Notes under the pieces: model-generated
What the model was told of the DNA's origin: nothing
The model's database searches: none
Seen by the model: the letters and a program-made list of their open reading frames with translations, nothing else
Position numbers and translations under genes: made by a program
From: Desulfosarcina widdelii
GTDB taxonomy: Bacteria > Desulfobacterota > Desulfobacteria > Desulfobacterales > Desulfosarcinaceae
Direction of reading: 5' to 3'
Assembly: GCF_009688965.1 (NCBI RefSeq)
Contig: NZ_AP021875.1
Span: 1 to 64,000, forward strand
Length of the DNA stretch: 64,000 nucleotides
In this document: positions 44,195-54,402 of the stretch, one piece after another
Layout: the number at the start of each line of letters is the position of its first letter
Position numbering within the stretch: position 1 is the first letter of the stretch

Positions 44195-45370
44195 ATGCCA
44201 GAGGTGAGTATTGCTGAAAAAAAAGCACAGTTGACTGAAGGAAAAATCACAGAAGAAGGTCTGGATGAGTTACGAAGTCGTGTTGGTAAAAAATTAAGGA
44301 TAAGGCCCTTCAATACCGTCGCATCGATCGACGCCATCCGAAAATTTGTTGATGGAGTCGGGGATGTCAACCCGTTGTACGGAGATGAAGCATACGCCAA
44401 AAAGACAAGCTATGGGCGGTTGATCGCTCCTCCCTCTTGGCCATACAGTGTATTCCCCACTTGGATTCCACAAGGCCTCAAAGGCGTCCATGCCTTTCAT
44501 TCAGGAAATGATTGGACTTTTTACAGACCTATCTATGAGGGAGACATTATTACACCGGAGATGACTTTCACTCATTTTGATGAAAAAAAGAGTAAATTTG
44601 CCGAAAAAATTATTATCGTTCATTATGACGACAATTATTTTAACCAGCGAGGGGAACTGGTAGCCAATGCTAAGGCATGGAGCGTAAGAGCGGAGAGAAA
44701 AGCGGCTAGGGATAAGCAGAAATACTTTGAGTTAAAACTTCCCCATCCCTGGACCGAGGAGGAACTTGAGAAGATTGAAAACCAAGTTTTGGCGGAAGAA
44801 ATTCGGGGAAAAGAGATTCGCTATTGGGAGGATGTGGAAGAGGGGGAGGAGCTGCAACCCTTGGTTAAAGGTCCTCTTGGAATAACCGACATGATCGCTT
44901 ATTGCATTGGGTCATGTCCGATTCGTCTGAAGGCTCTCGGAGCAGCTCTCAGGGATTACATGAGGCACCCAGGTTGGGCTTTCCGGGACCCAAATACAGG
45001 TGCATATGAACCTACATACGCCGTCCATTATCACTTGGATGCAGCCAAAAGTGCCGGGGTTCCCTATATGTATGATGTCGGGACGCAGCGGCAGGAGTGG
45101 CTCATTCAACATTTGACCAACTGGATGGGGGATGAAGGGTGGTTGAAAACTAACTTTGCAGAATATCGGAGGTTTGTCTATTTGTCCGATGTAATTTGGC
45201 TAAAGGGAAAGGTTACTAAAAAATATTTGGATGAGCAAGAGGAGTTCTGCGTGGATGTTGAGACATGGGCTGAAAACCAGCGGGGTGAAAATGTGATGCC
45301 AGGGCACTCCACGGTCATCCTTCCTTCGAAGGAAAAGGGAACTTGGCCCGTAAAAAAAAGATTAAGATGA
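44195..45370 (+). CDS. MaoC-type double hot-dog acyl dehydratase/hydratase
   Basis: About 391 residues from ATG 44195, chosen because GGAG lies 6 bases upstream (other ATGs at 44183 and 44192). The N-terminal hot-dog has FVDGVGDVNPLY and GRLIAPPSWPYS, with the hydratase-type D-N pattern. A second hot-dog unit carries WEDVEEGEEL and TDMIAYCIGS. Such enzymes add water to enoyl-CoA esters or remove it. It is probably the hydratase for a bulky or branched intermediate; an enoyl-CoA hydratase of the other fold also occurs at 59.3 kb. Confidence 0.8.
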   Translation: MPEVSIAEKKAQLTEGKITEEGLDELRSRVGKKLRIRPFNTVASIDAIRKFVDGVGDVNPLYGDEAYAKKTSYGRLIAPPSWPYSVFPTWIPQGLKGVHAFHSGNDWTFYRPIYEGDIITPEMTFTHFDEKKSKFAEKIIIVHYDDNYFNQRGELVANAKAWSVRAERKAARDKQKYFELKLPHPWTEEELEKIENQVLAEEIRGKEIRYWEDVEEGEELQPLVKGPLGITDMIAYCIGSCPIRLKALGAALRDYMRHPGWAFRDPNTGAYEPTYAVHYHLDAAKSAGVPYMYDVGTQRQEWLIQHLTNWMGDEGWLKTNFAEYRRFVYLSDVIWLKGKVTKKYLDEQEEFCVDVETWAENQRGENVMPGHSTVILPSKEKGTWPVKKRLR

Positions 45371-45422
45371 TCTTTGATCAAGGCGATCCAATCCGTAAGA
45401 GATAATTTCGGAAAAATTCCAG

Positions 45423-46058
45423 ATGGAAAAACTATGCGAAAAATTGAGGGAAGATATTACCTTCGGGAAATATAAGCCGGGGGAACATCTTTCCGAAAAA
45501 CAGCTGACGGAAACCTACGGCGTCAGCAGGGTTACCATACGTAAGGCAATCGAACAGATTGCTACTCAGGGATATTTAACGGTCGAAAAAAACCGTGGAG
45601 CAACGGTTACCAAGCTATCGTTAAAAGATGTTGAAGTAATCTACAATATTCTGATGCGTTGCGAATCCTATGCGGCAAAATTGTTCGCTGCCCGGAAGCT
45701 TACTAATGTCAATCAAAAACTAAAACTTCTGCATGAAAAAATGCACACAAAAGAGAATAATTTCAGTTCTCATGATTGGCTCAAGCTAAACGACGAATTC
45801 CATATGCTAATTTTTTCAAATTGCGGCAGTAACATTCTTTCAGAACTTGTCTATCACACACGGCAGCGAATTTATCGTTATCGAATGTTCCAAACAGAAG
45901 CCTATGCTAGAAACCATTATAGCAAAGACCATAAAAAAATTCTGGCGGCTATTTTCAAAGGCGATGAAAAGCTCACGGAGAAGTTGATGGTGGCCCACTT
46001 AGATGTAGCAAGAAAACATCGACTTCAGCTACTCAAAGGATTTGAAAATCTACTCTAA
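45423..46058 (+). CDS. GntR-family (FCD) transcriptional regulator
   Basis: 211 residues: N-terminal winged HTH (LSEKQLTETYGVSRVTIRKAIEQIATQGYL) and an all-helical FCD ligand domain (DEFHMLIF..., with HYSKDHKKILAAI and a late metal-type His). FCD regulators commonly sense the pathway acid or its CoA ester. It lies inside the cluster it probably controls; a matching TTGTATAACAA site is present at the cluster promoter. Confidence 0.9.
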   Translation: MEKLCEKLREDITFGKYKPGEHLSEKQLTETYGVSRVTIRKAIEQIATQGYLTVEKNRGATVTKLSLKDVEVIYNILMRCESYAAKLFAARKLTNVNQKLKLLHEKMHTKENNFSSHDWLKLNDEFHMLIFSNCGSNILSELVYHTRQRIYRYRMFQTEAYARNHYSKDHKKILAAIFKGDEKLTEKLMVAHLDVARKHRLQLLKGFENLL

Positions 46059-46090
46059 ATCTTGGAGGCTCAAAAAGGACTTATCGAAAA

Positions 46091-46960
46091 ATGGGTAAAA
46101 GAATGGAGATAAAGAAAATTTTTGTTGTAGGCGCTGGCACAATGGGAAGTGGAATCGCTCAGGTGTGTGCCCAAGCCGGTTTAGAGGTAGTTTTGAACGA
46201 CGTCTCGCAGGATGTGCTTGATCAAGGCTTTAGGGGTATTGCATGGTCGGTGGGGAAACTTGCAGAAAAAGGTAAACTGGCCGACACCAAAGAAACGGTT
46301 TTGAGGCGCATCGAGATTTCTACGGATTTTCATGCAACTGATGTAGATTTAGCCATCGAGGCGGTGTTCGAGGACCTTGATCTTAAAAGGGAGGTATTTA
46401 AGCGACTGGATACGATTTGCCCCACCTCCGCCTACATTGCAACCAATACCTCAACCATACCGATCACGAAACTTGCACAGGTTACAGGCAGGCCTGAAAA
46501 GGTAATTGGAATCCATTTCTTTAATCCAGTGCCCATGATGGATGCCGTTGAAGTGATCAGTGGACTAAACACATCCGAAGAGACTATGCGTGTAGGGCTG
46601 GATTTCGTTGCACAGATTGGTAAGGAGGCTATTCGGGTAGAAACGGACATCCCCGGTTTTCTGCTCAACAGGATCAATTTGATAGGCTATGTCGAGGCGA
46701 TCCGACTGCTCGAGCAGGGTATCGGCACCGTTGAGGACATAGACAAAGGGTTTAGGCTGGCCTTCGGCAGAAGAATGGGACCTTTTGAGACGGGTGACTT
46801 GGTGGGTTTGGACGTCAGCTACAAGGGACTCATGGCGATCTACCAAGAAAGCAAAGACATCAGATACTTCCCTCCTATGCTGCTGCGGCGCAAAGTCGAT
46901 GCAGGTCAACTCGGACGAAAGACCAGCAGGGGATGGTATCAATACGAACCGAAAGGCTAA
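46091..46960 (+). CDS. 3-hydroxyacyl-CoA dehydrogenase
   Basis: 289 residues, short single-function type like 3-hydroxybutyryl-CoA dehydrogenase. NAD site VVGAGTMGSGIAQ, catalytic His in GIHFFNPVPMMDAVEV, C-terminal dimer domain with GRRMGPFETGDLVGLD. It oxidises the 3-hydroxyacyl-CoA to the 3-oxo form before thiolysis by the next gene product. Confidence 0.94.
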   Translation: MGKRMEIKKIFVVGAGTMGSGIAQVCAQAGLEVVLNDVSQDVLDQGFRGIAWSVGKLAEKGKLADTKETVLRRIEISTDFHATDVDLAIEAVFEDLDLKREVFKRLDTICPTSAYIATNTSTIPITKLAQVTGRPEKVIGIHFFNPVPMMDAVEVISGLNTSEETMRVGLDFVAQIGKEAIRVETDIPGFLLNRINLIGYVEAIRLLEQGIGTVEDIDKGFRLAFGRRMGPFETGDLVGLDVSYKGLMAIYQESKDIRYFPPMLLRRKVDAGQLGRKTSRGWYQYEPKG

Positions 46961-47029
46961 CTTCGAGGGGTGTTGAACAAACAGTGAAGTCGAACCATTA
47001 GCGTAATAACTCGAGATAGGAGAGCGATA

Positions 47030-48304
47030 TTGAAAGAAGCAGTAATTGTTAGTGCTGTCCGAACTCCCATCGGAAGATATTTAGGAGGCCTCAAAGAGGT
47101 TGCGGCCTGCGATCTGGCAGGCTTGGTTTTGAAAGAGGCGGTAAAGAGGGCCGGGACAGAGCCCTCGCAAGTTGACGAGATAATCCTAGGGCAATCCTAT
47201 CAGAACGGTGAGTCGGTCAACGTGGCTCGCATGGCGGCTCTGGTGGCCGGCTGGCCGGTGGAGGTTACCGGGATCACGTTGGATCGCCGCTGCTGCTCGG
47301 GCCTGGATGCCGTTTGCTTCGCACAGATGATGATCGCTAGTGGCAACGCCGAGATCGTGGTGGCTGGAGGCGTGGACTCCATGAGCCGGGCCGAGTTTTA
47401 CATACCCGGTGACCGGATCAAGTGGGGCCTGGAGGGGGGAAAAGACGAAAAGTGGGGTTTCATGCCAAAGGGGCACGGTGCCTTATCTATGTGGGGGATG
47501 CCGTTTTACGATCGCATCCAACGTGCTCGGGTGATGAGCCAGCCCATAGAGCGATTTGGAGAGCTCAACTCGATGATGTCTTGGGCCGAGGCAGCGGCCC
47601 GTGATGAAAGCATCACCCGCGAGGCTGCCGACTCCTGGGCCGCAGGTAGCCATCTCAAGGCGTGTGCAGCCATCTCGGGGGGCAAGTTTGCCGATGAGAT
47701 CGTTCCGGTTCCGGTGCCGGGGCGCAAGGGAGAGACGACGATGTTCGACCGCGACGAGCCGCCGAGGCCGGACACTAACGTAGAGAAACTGTCGAGGCTG
47801 AAAGCCGTTTATGCGGATGGAATCTGCACCGCGGGCAATTCATCCACGGAAAACGACGGAGCAGCAGCCTTGGTGCTTATGAACGCTGCCAAGGCCCATA
47901 AAATGGGGCTAAAGCCCCTGGCCCGGGTAGTTTCCCACGCAGTGGCGGCTGCCGATCCCACCTTGACCTATCCGGCGGTGCCGGCTGCGGTTTTTAAATG
48001 CCTCGAAAAGGCCGGGCTGACCATTGGCGATATGGATTTGATTGAAATCCAGGAAGCCTTTGCGGCTCAGACTTTGGCCGACGCCAAATTGATAGGCTTG
48101 TCGGAAGAGGATTGCCGGCAGCGAGTCAACGTCAACGGATCGGGAATTTCCTTGGGACATCCAATCGGAGCCACGGGAGCTATGCGCCTGGTGACTCTTA
48201 TCCACGAGATGGCCCGCCGCAAGGCTCGATATGGCCTGGAGACTATATGCGGCGGCGGAGGGCAGGGAATTGCGGCTGTCTTTGAGCAGGAAAATTGGAG
48301 TTAG
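47030..48304 (+). CDS. acetyl-CoA acyltransferase (thiolase)
   Basis: 424 residues starting at TTG with AGGAG 8 bases upstream. Nucleophilic Cys in DRRCCSGLDAV, His in GISLGHPIGATGA, second Cys in CGGGGQGIA. It cleaves 3-oxoacyl-CoA with CoA, the last beta-oxidation step. An ordinary thiolase, slightly longer than average through a loop around residues 130-170. Confidence 0.94.
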   Translation: MKEAVIVSAVRTPIGRYLGGLKEVAACDLAGLVLKEAVKRAGTEPSQVDEIILGQSYQNGESVNVARMAALVAGWPVEVTGITLDRRCCSGLDAVCFAQMMIASGNAEIVVAGGVDSMSRAEFYIPGDRIKWGLEGGKDEKWGFMPKGHGALSMWGMPFYDRIQRARVMSQPIERFGELNSMMSWAEAAARDESITREAADSWAAGSHLKACAAISGGKFADEIVPVPVPGRKGETTMFDRDEPPRPDTNVEKLSRLKAVYADGICTAGNSSTENDGAAALVLMNAAKAHKMGLKPLARVVSHAVAAADPTLTYPAVPAAVFKCLEKAGLTIGDMDLIEIQEAFAAQTLADAKLIGLSEEDCRQRVNVNGSGISLGHPIGATGAMRLVTLIHEMARRKARYGLETICGGGGQGIAAVFEQENWS

Positions 48305-48373
48305 AACTCAGAGAGTGGTTTACATGGCTCGAATACTGAAATAATTCATTACTTAAAAAGGAGGGCACAGGTT

Positions 48374-50371
48374 ATGGATTTCAAATATCTATTTACTCCC
48401 TTACAGATTGGTAATGTGACGGTGCGGAATCGAATCTTTATATCAGCGCATTCAAAACAGTATGCGGTGAACAACATGATGGGCCGCCGCCATGCACATT
48501 ACTATGCTGAACGGGCGAAAGGCGGTACCGGCTTGATTGTGTGCGATATGCTCCATGTTCATCCTACAAGCAGCAGCAATTTCACAAAAGCATGTTTTGT
48601 TTATGATCCAGAGGCGATACCGGGCTTAAAGATTGTGACTGATGCAGTTCATGAGCATGGAGCAAAAATTTTTGCACAATTAGTCCATTCTGGATGCCAC
48701 GGAGACGGTGGGGTTTATGACGATAAATGGCGACCTGTTTGGGGCGTTTCGGGTATACCTGACTTCGGTATCAGGGAACCCTGCAAAGAAATGGAGATTG
48801 AAGATATACAGGAACTAATTGAATCGTTTGCCAAAGCGGCATACCATTCGAAGGAGGGCGGGTTTGATGGTGTAGAACTTCATGGAGCCCACGGTTATCT
48901 GATTAACCAATTCTTTTCTCCTCTGTTTAATATGCGGACGGACAAATACGGCGGAAGCCCTGAGAAGAGGATGACGTTCGCAATAGAAGTGTTAGATGCC
49001 GTCCGCAAGGCAGTGGGACCAGACTTTGTCGTGGGCATTCGGATAAGCGCTGACGAACTCGTATCCGGAGGCAACACGATTAATGACTATAAAGTCATTG
49101 CAAAAAAATTAGTAGAAACCGGTAATGTCGACTATATCAATGTGAGCAGCGGGACTTACTATACTTCCTATATATTTACCCCACCCATGCTTTTACCTCA
49201 CGGTTTCAGAACTTATTTGGCAGCGGAAATTAAGAGGGTGGTAGACATTCCTGTATTTACAGTGGGACGAATTAAAGATCCATTGTTGGCTGAAAAAGTT
49301 CTCACGGATGGCCAGGCCGACATGATTGGTATGACGAGAGCACAAATCGCTGATCCTGAGCTTGCCAACAAGGCAAGAGAAGGCCGCCTTGAGGATATCA
49401 GACCATGCATAGGCTGCAATCAAGGATGCATTTCTCGTCTATATTTGCAAAGAGGCGTTACTTGTCTTGGAAACCCTGCAGCAGGTAGAGAAGAGCGGTT
49501 GGGGGTTGGCACCATAAAACCTGCCGATGAGAGTAAAAATGTGGTTGTCATAGGAGGCGGACCTGCCGGAATGGAGGCTGCCAGGGTCGCAGCAATCCGC
49601 AAACACAATGTCTCCCTTATTGAACAGAAAGACCATCTTGGCGGGCAGGTTAATCTTCTGACAAAAGTTCCCATTCGGGCGGAGTTTGGTGACTTGACGC
49701 GTTGGCAAGAGAACCAAATTAGAAAGTTAGGCGTAAAAATTCAACTGAATACCAAGATGGATGCTGAAAGCCTGAAGGAGATGAAGCCTGATGTTGTGAT
49801 TGTGGCTACCGGTTCTACTCCCCAACGGACGGGATTTACAGAGGCTTTACCTCTGAGAAATGAGATGCCCGGTGTAAATCAGGACAATGTGTTTACAGTG
49901 TGGGATGTATTAGAGAGCAAAGTGGATTTTCAAGGGAAAAATGTTCTTCTTATCGACAATGATGCGTTTCACGAAGCATATGCTACCGCCGATTATATCG
50001 CAGAAGGGGGAGGTAAAGTACAGATCGTTAGCTGGCTCTATCACGCTGGGGTGGATTTGAGTCCTACACACGATATCGACCTGCTATACCGAAGGCTCAT
50101 TGAAAAAGGAGTTACTTTCACCCCGATTCACATCGTTAAGGAGATCAGAGGCAATCAGGCTGTTGTTTACAACGAATACACTCCGAAAAAGGAAGAAATC
50201 ATTGACAACATAGATATATTTGTTTTGGCCATGAACAAAAGCCCCAATGATAGTCTTTACAAGGAATTAAAGGGAAATATCCCAGAGCTGCATCGAATCG
50301 GAGATGCTGTGGCTCCCCGGCGGGTTCAATATGCGATATGGGACGGTCATGAAATCGGAAGAAAAGTCTAA
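48374..50371 (+). CDS. OYE-family Fe-S flavoprotein reductase (dienoyl-CoA reductase-like), copy 1
   Basis: 665 residues: FMN TIM barrel (1-370), a [4Fe-4S] site CIGCNQGC...TC (C-x2-C-x3-C-x11-C), then FAD and NAD domains (VVIGGGPAGMEAA). Related to 2,4-dienoyl-CoA reductase, 2-enoate reductase and trimethylamine dehydrogenase. The barrel keeps the HGAHGYLINQFFSP motif with the Tyr used for protonation. It would reduce an activated C=C bond or oxidise its product. Two paralogues lie downstream. Confidence 0.9.
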   Translation: MDFKYLFTPLQIGNVTVRNRIFISAHSKQYAVNNMMGRRHAHYYAERAKGGTGLIVCDMLHVHPTSSSNFTKACFVYDPEAIPGLKIVTDAVHEHGAKIFAQLVHSGCHGDGGVYDDKWRPVWGVSGIPDFGIREPCKEMEIEDIQELIESFAKAAYHSKEGGFDGVELHGAHGYLINQFFSPLFNMRTDKYGGSPEKRMTFAIEVLDAVRKAVGPDFVVGIRISADELVSGGNTINDYKVIAKKLVETGNVDYINVSSGTYYTSYIFTPPMLLPHGFRTYLAAEIKRVVDIPVFTVGRIKDPLLAEKVLTDGQADMIGMTRAQIADPELANKAREGRLEDIRPCIGCNQGCISRLYLQRGVTCLGNPAAGREERLGVGTIKPADESKNVVVIGGGPAGMEAARVAAIRKHNVSLIEQKDHLGGQVNLLTKVPIRAEFGDLTRWQENQIRKLGVKIQLNTKMDAESLKEMKPDVVIVATGSTPQRTGFTEALPLRNEMPGVNQDNVFTVWDVLESKVDFQGKNVLLIDNDAFHEAYATADYIAEGGGKVQIVSWLYHAGVDLSPTHDIDLLYRRLIEKGVTFTPIHIVKEIRGNQAVVYNEYTPKKEEIIDNIDIFVLAMNKSPNDSLYKELKGNIPELHRIGDAVAPRRVQYAIWDGHEIGRKV

Positions 50372-51389
50372 AGACGTGGAACCGAACGAATCGGTAGGAT
50401 CGATATGGGTTCTTGTGGACCAGAGCAAGGGTTACCTCACGTTTGCGAGCAAGGAGATGCTTCAGGATGCGAGTGAGGCTGGTCGGCATCAAGGAATAAA
50501 GGTCCATGCGGTCTTAATCGGTGGAGAAGTAGAGAACGAGACTTGGGCTGAGCAGGTGGGCTCTTACGGAGCGGACTTACTGATTCGAGTCGATTTGGCT
50601 GGAATTAACCACCTGACAGCCGAAGCCTCTGCCTACGTACTTGACAAACTGAGCATAAAATACCCGAAGCCTTATCTTATGCTCATTGGCGGGACCATCG
50701 AGGGGCAGGAGATTGCCGCTCGTCTTGCGATAAGATGGAAGACTGCCTATGCGCATGATTGCGTAAGCTTTTCCATCAAAAGTAATGGCATCGTTGAGGC
50801 GATAAGGAGTACACACGGCGAGAAGCTCGAAACAATTGTCTCTCTAACCCAAAGGCCCGCGATTGTTTCTTTTAAGCCGAACTCTGCTGGCGTCGGACCG
50901 AAAAACGAAGATTGTAAAGCCGGGGAAACAACCTTCACTATAGATCTTACCGGAAGCCGTTTCGATCAGAATGTTTTGAGAACCATTCCAGCCGATCCAG
51001 CCTTAGTAGATATCGGTGAGACAGACTTCATCTTGGCTTGTGGTCATGGAGTAGTAGATAAAGAAGGTTTCGAAATACTTCAGGAACTTGCCGTGAGACT
51101 AGGAGCCTCTGTAGCGGGTACACGCAGGGCCAACGATGAAGGGTGGATCGGGATAGAGCGCCGGGTAGGTCTGACCGGAAAGACAGTTGCGCCCCAGATA
51201 TATATGGCCGTTGGAATCTCCGGAGCTAGGGAACATGTGGTTGGCATGGATGACTCTAAGATTATCATTGCAATCAACAAGGAACCGAAAGCAGAGATTT
51301 TTCGCCTCGCCCACAAGGGATTTATCGGGGATTCAAAGGAAATCATGTCCTCTCTTTTAAAGAAACTTAAGGTCGCTGATGCATCGTGA
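50349..51389 (+). CDS. etfA: electron transfer flavoprotein alpha subunit
   Basis: About 346 residues from ATG 50349; an in-frame start at 50304 would overlap the previous gene further. The C-terminal FAD-binding signature is clear: IYMAVGISGAREHVVGMDDSK, then INKEP. With EtfB it accepts electrons from acyl-CoA or other dehydrogenases. It overlaps the OYE gene by about 20 bases and precedes etfB; in E. coli-like order alpha follows beta, here it comes first. Confidence 0.9.
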   Translation: MKSEEKSKDVEPNESVGSIWVLVDQSKGYLTFASKEMLQDASEAGRHQGIKVHAVLIGGEVENETWAEQVGSYGADLLIRVDLAGINHLTAEASAYVLDKLSIKYPKPYLMLIGGTIEGQEIAARLAIRWKTAYAHDCVSFSIKSNGIVEAIRSTHGEKLETIVSLTQRPAIVSFKPNSAGVGPKNEDCKAGETTFTIDLTGSRFDQNVLRTIPADPALVDIGETDFILACGHGVVDKEGFEILQELAVRLGASVAGTRRANDEGWIGIERRVGLTGKTVAPQIYMAVGISGAREHVVGMDDSKIIIAINKEPKAEIFRLAHKGFIGDSKEIMSSLLKKLKVADAS

Positions 51390-51440
51390 TCATCACCCGC
51401 AAATAGGGAGGCCGAAAGTGGAAAGGCTTGGACTGTTTTT

Positions 51441-52349
51441 ATGAGAGTTTTTGTGTGCATGAAGCAGGTCGGCGATGGAGAAGGCCCGCCAACACTCGCT
51501 GAGACTTCAGCAAGAGCGTATCTGCCTTGTGTTTCTCTTTATGACCTCTATGCACTGGAGGAGGCCCTTGACCTAAGGGAGAAACAGCCGGGGATTGAGA
51601 TCACGGCTCTGACGATCGGTCCTGAGGATTGCGATCAGGTCGTTCGGTACGCCATGGCTCGAGGGGCTGATCATGCCGTCAGAATTTGGCACGATTCCAT
51701 AAACCCCGACGATCCGTTTGCTATAGGGATGATAGTAGCCTTGTTTGCAAGGTTCTTGGGGTGCTCACTGATATTTTGCGGAATAATGAGCGAGGATTTG
51801 CGTTCAGCTATAATGCCATCCTTTGCTGCAGAAAGGCTCGGTTGGAATTGGTTGAACATGGTGATTGATATAGAGCCTGCAGAAAACGGTAGCGGAGTAA
51901 GAGTGATCCAAAAGCGAGAAAAGGGTAAGCGGGTGGAGACTTTTTGCGGTTTCCCTGCAGTTTTGGCCTGTTGTCACAAGAGTGATGGATTTGATTACGT
52001 TTCTTTGCATCGGCGCCTTCGAATGCAGAACAAGCCTGTGCGCCTTTACGGCATAGATGATCTTGAGATGGAAACTCTGGATTTAACGGATCCTCCCATG
52101 AAAATTCTAAAATCTCGCAATCCGAAACCCCGGACAAAGCGAACCCCCATTGCCTTGGAGGCATTATCAGGAGAGGACTTGATGTGGGGTATGATTACGG
52201 GGAGCGGCGGAACAAAGGATGACGACCAGATCAGCAGGGGCAGCCCGAACGAACTCGCCGGCAAGATACTGGATCTTCTCATAGAAGAAGGCGCGGTTGA
52301 CAAATCGCAGCTTGCCTTCGACAACACGGGCGGCAGAGAGGATCTGTAA
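51441..52349 (+). CDS. etfB: electron transfer flavoprotein beta subunit
   Basis: 302 residues, somewhat longer than usual (about 260) through a C-terminal extension. N-terminal VFVCMKQVGD..., a Rossmann-like core with ALTIGPEDCDQVVRYAMARGADHAVRI and GIMSEDLRSAIMPSFAAERLGWN, the ETF-beta pattern. It forms the ETF heterodimer that would pass electrons to the membrane oxidoreductase at 62.4 kb. Confidence 0.88.
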   Translation: MRVFVCMKQVGDGEGPPTLAETSARAYLPCVSLYDLYALEEALDLREKQPGIEITALTIGPEDCDQVVRYAMARGADHAVRIWHDSINPDDPFAIGMIVALFARFLGCSLIFCGIMSEDLRSAIMPSFAAERLGWNWLNMVIDIEPAENGSGVRVIQKREKGKRVETFCGFPAVLACCHKSDGFDYVSLHRRLRMQNKPVRLYGIDDLEMETLDLTDPPMKILKSRNPKPRTKRTPIALEALSGEDLMWGMITGSGGTKDDDQISRGSPNELAGKILDLLIEEGAVDKSQLAFDNTGGREDL

Positions 52350-52416
52350 TGAATGGAAATGGAACGACAAAGGGAATTCGGCTTTTTATGAAAGCATCAA
52401 GGTTAAGGAGTCGTAA

Positions 52417-54369
52417 ATGAGACTAGAAAAGCTGTTGGAGCCTTTTTCCATTGGTACCATGAAGCTAAGAAATCGAATTGTCATGTGTCCTATGGCGACC
52501 GGCTACTGCTCGGAATTGGGCGAGGTTACTGATAAATTAAGAGACTTTATCGAAGAACGAGCGCGGGGAGGAGTTGGTCTTATTATCACCGAAATGGCTC
52601 CCGTTCATGGTTTCGGGAGTACGAAATACACCTCGCTGATGGTCGAGCATGACGACAGGATTCCCGGCCTGAGATCTCTTGCGGAAGTCGCCCACAGGCA
52701 CGGAGCTAAAATCGCCGTCCAGATTTGCCATGGAGGAAGATTTGCCTCGCCACGTGCAAGTCATGGGATGGCTCAGTCCGCATCAGGTTTTTCTGGTAAA
52801 ACCCAATGGGATTCATCATCCGGTGGAGAGGGCCTTGTTCGGGAGATCAGCACGGAGGAAATCGAACAAATCGTAGAAACGTTTGGTGAGGCAGCAAGGC
52901 GGGTAAAAGAAGCGGGCTTCGATTCAGTCGAGATTCATGGAGCCCATGGATTGCTTGTCCACGAATTTTTGTCTCCATTGGTTAATAACCGCAAGGATCG
53001 CTATGGGGGGGACTTTGCTGGCCGAACGAGGTTTGCTGTAGATATTCTCAGGGCGATGCGGAAAAGAGTTGGAAAAGAATTTCCTATCATATTTAGGATA
53101 AGCGCCGAAGAAGGCGTCGAAAAAGGTCAAGGCATAAAGGATTCAGTGGAGATCTGCCGCCTTCTGGAGAAAGAAGGTCTTGACGCAATAGACGTCTCTT
53201 CCGGTACGGCGGTGACGGATCCGCTGCCTGACTTCCCGCCTTTTCCACCCATGTGCTTTCCGAGAGGGGTATTTCTTAACTCTGCCCAGGCGATCAAGGA
53301 AGCAGTGAAAATACCCGTGATAGCTGTTGGTAGAATAAACGATCCTGTTTTTGCAAATGAAATTCTGCTGCAGGGAAAAGCCGATCTTATAGGAATGGCA
53401 AGAGGGCTAGTCGCAGATCCCGAACTTCCGAACAAAATCGCTTCCGAAAAGCTGAAGGAGATTCGGCCCTGTGTCGGATGTATGATCTGTCTACACACCT
53501 TATTCACTCGGCGTCCCATCGAATGCCTGGGGAATGCGGCGGTGGGAAGGGAGAGGCAATTCGCTTTAAAGAAGGCTTCCCACGCAAAGAAGGTCGTTGT
53601 CGTCGGGGGCGGTCCTGCAGGCATGGAGGTTGCAAGAATCGCAGCGCAAAGGGGGCACAGAGTGCTCCTATATGAGAAAGATGATCGGCTGGGAGGCCAG
53701 CTGAATCTTGCTAGTATGCCGCCTTACAAGTTGGAAATAAGAGGGCTTACGGAATTTTTGATTTCAGAGGTACAACGACTCGGTATCGAAATTCATTGCG
53801 GTGTTGAGGTTACAGGCGATTTGATCGAGACTGAGAGACCTGACGAACTGATCCTTGCGACCGGAGCGACCCCTCGCATTCTGGAGATTCCCGGAATCGA
53901 CTCCGATATGGTGTGCACGGCGTGGGACGTCCTCAACGGAAGCGTTGAAGTAAGAAACAAGGTGATCGTCGCAGGAGGTGGAACCGTAGGGTGCGAGGTT
54001 GCGGAGCATTTGGCGGAGAAAGGGCATGTTGTCACAATCGCCTCTCAGTCCGCTGCCATCGGAAAGGATATCGAACAAAACACCAGGAGATATCTCCTCA
54101 AACGACTCGGGGATTTGGGGGTGACGGTTCTGACAAATACGAAGACCATGAAAATCGAAAACGGTAACGTTATTCTGGGAACATACGGAAGCCAGTGGTC
54201 CGCGCAATGCGATCAGCTGGTGATGGCCAAGGGAGCTTTACCCGATAGGAAATTGGTTGGAAGCCTTAAGCGATCCTTTCCTGGCTTTTTCATCATAGGA
54301 GATGCCCTGGAGCCCCGGAGCGCACATGAAGCCATTTATGAGGGAGCTCGTATTGGCAGGGTAATTTAA
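52417..54369 (+). CDS. OYE-family Fe-S flavoprotein reductase, copy 2, divergent Fe-S and active site
   Basis: 650 residues, same domain order as copy 1. FMN barrel, then FAD/NAD domains (VVVGGGPAGMEVA). Two differences: the Fe-S motif reads CVGCMIC...EC (C-x2-C-x2-C-x11-C, one residue short), and the barrel motif is HGAHGLLVHEFLSP, with Leu where the other copies have Tyr. It may have a different chemistry or a cluster with altered ligation. AAGGAG 6 bases before the ATG. Confidence 0.88.
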   Translation: MRLEKLLEPFSIGTMKLRNRIVMCPMATGYCSELGEVTDKLRDFIEERARGGVGLIITEMAPVHGFGSTKYTSLMVEHDDRIPGLRSLAEVAHRHGAKIAVQICHGGRFASPRASHGMAQSASGFSGKTQWDSSSGGEGLVREISTEEIEQIVETFGEAARRVKEAGFDSVEIHGAHGLLVHEFLSPLVNNRKDRYGGDFAGRTRFAVDILRAMRKRVGKEFPIIFRISAEEGVEKGQGIKDSVEICRLLEKEGLDAIDVSSGTAVTDPLPDFPPFPPMCFPRGVFLNSAQAIKEAVKIPVIAVGRINDPVFANEILLQGKADLIGMARGLVADPELPNKIASEKLKEIRPCVGCMICLHTLFTRRPIECLGNAAVGRERQFALKKASHAKKVVVVGGGPAGMEVARIAAQRGHRVLLYEKDDRLGGQLNLASMPPYKLEIRGLTEFLISEVQRLGIEIHCGVEVTGDLIETERPDELILATGATPRILEIPGIDSDMVCTAWDVLNGSVEVRNKVIVAGGGTVGCEVAEHLAEKGHVVTIASQSAAIGKDIEQNTRRYLLKRLGDLGVTVLTNTKTMKIENGNVILGTYGSQWSAQCDQLVMAKGALPDRKLVGSLKRSFPGFFIIGDALEPRSAHEAIYEGARIGRVI

Positions 54370-54402
54370 AACAGATAGCTCTAATATTAGGAGAGACTAA
54401 AA

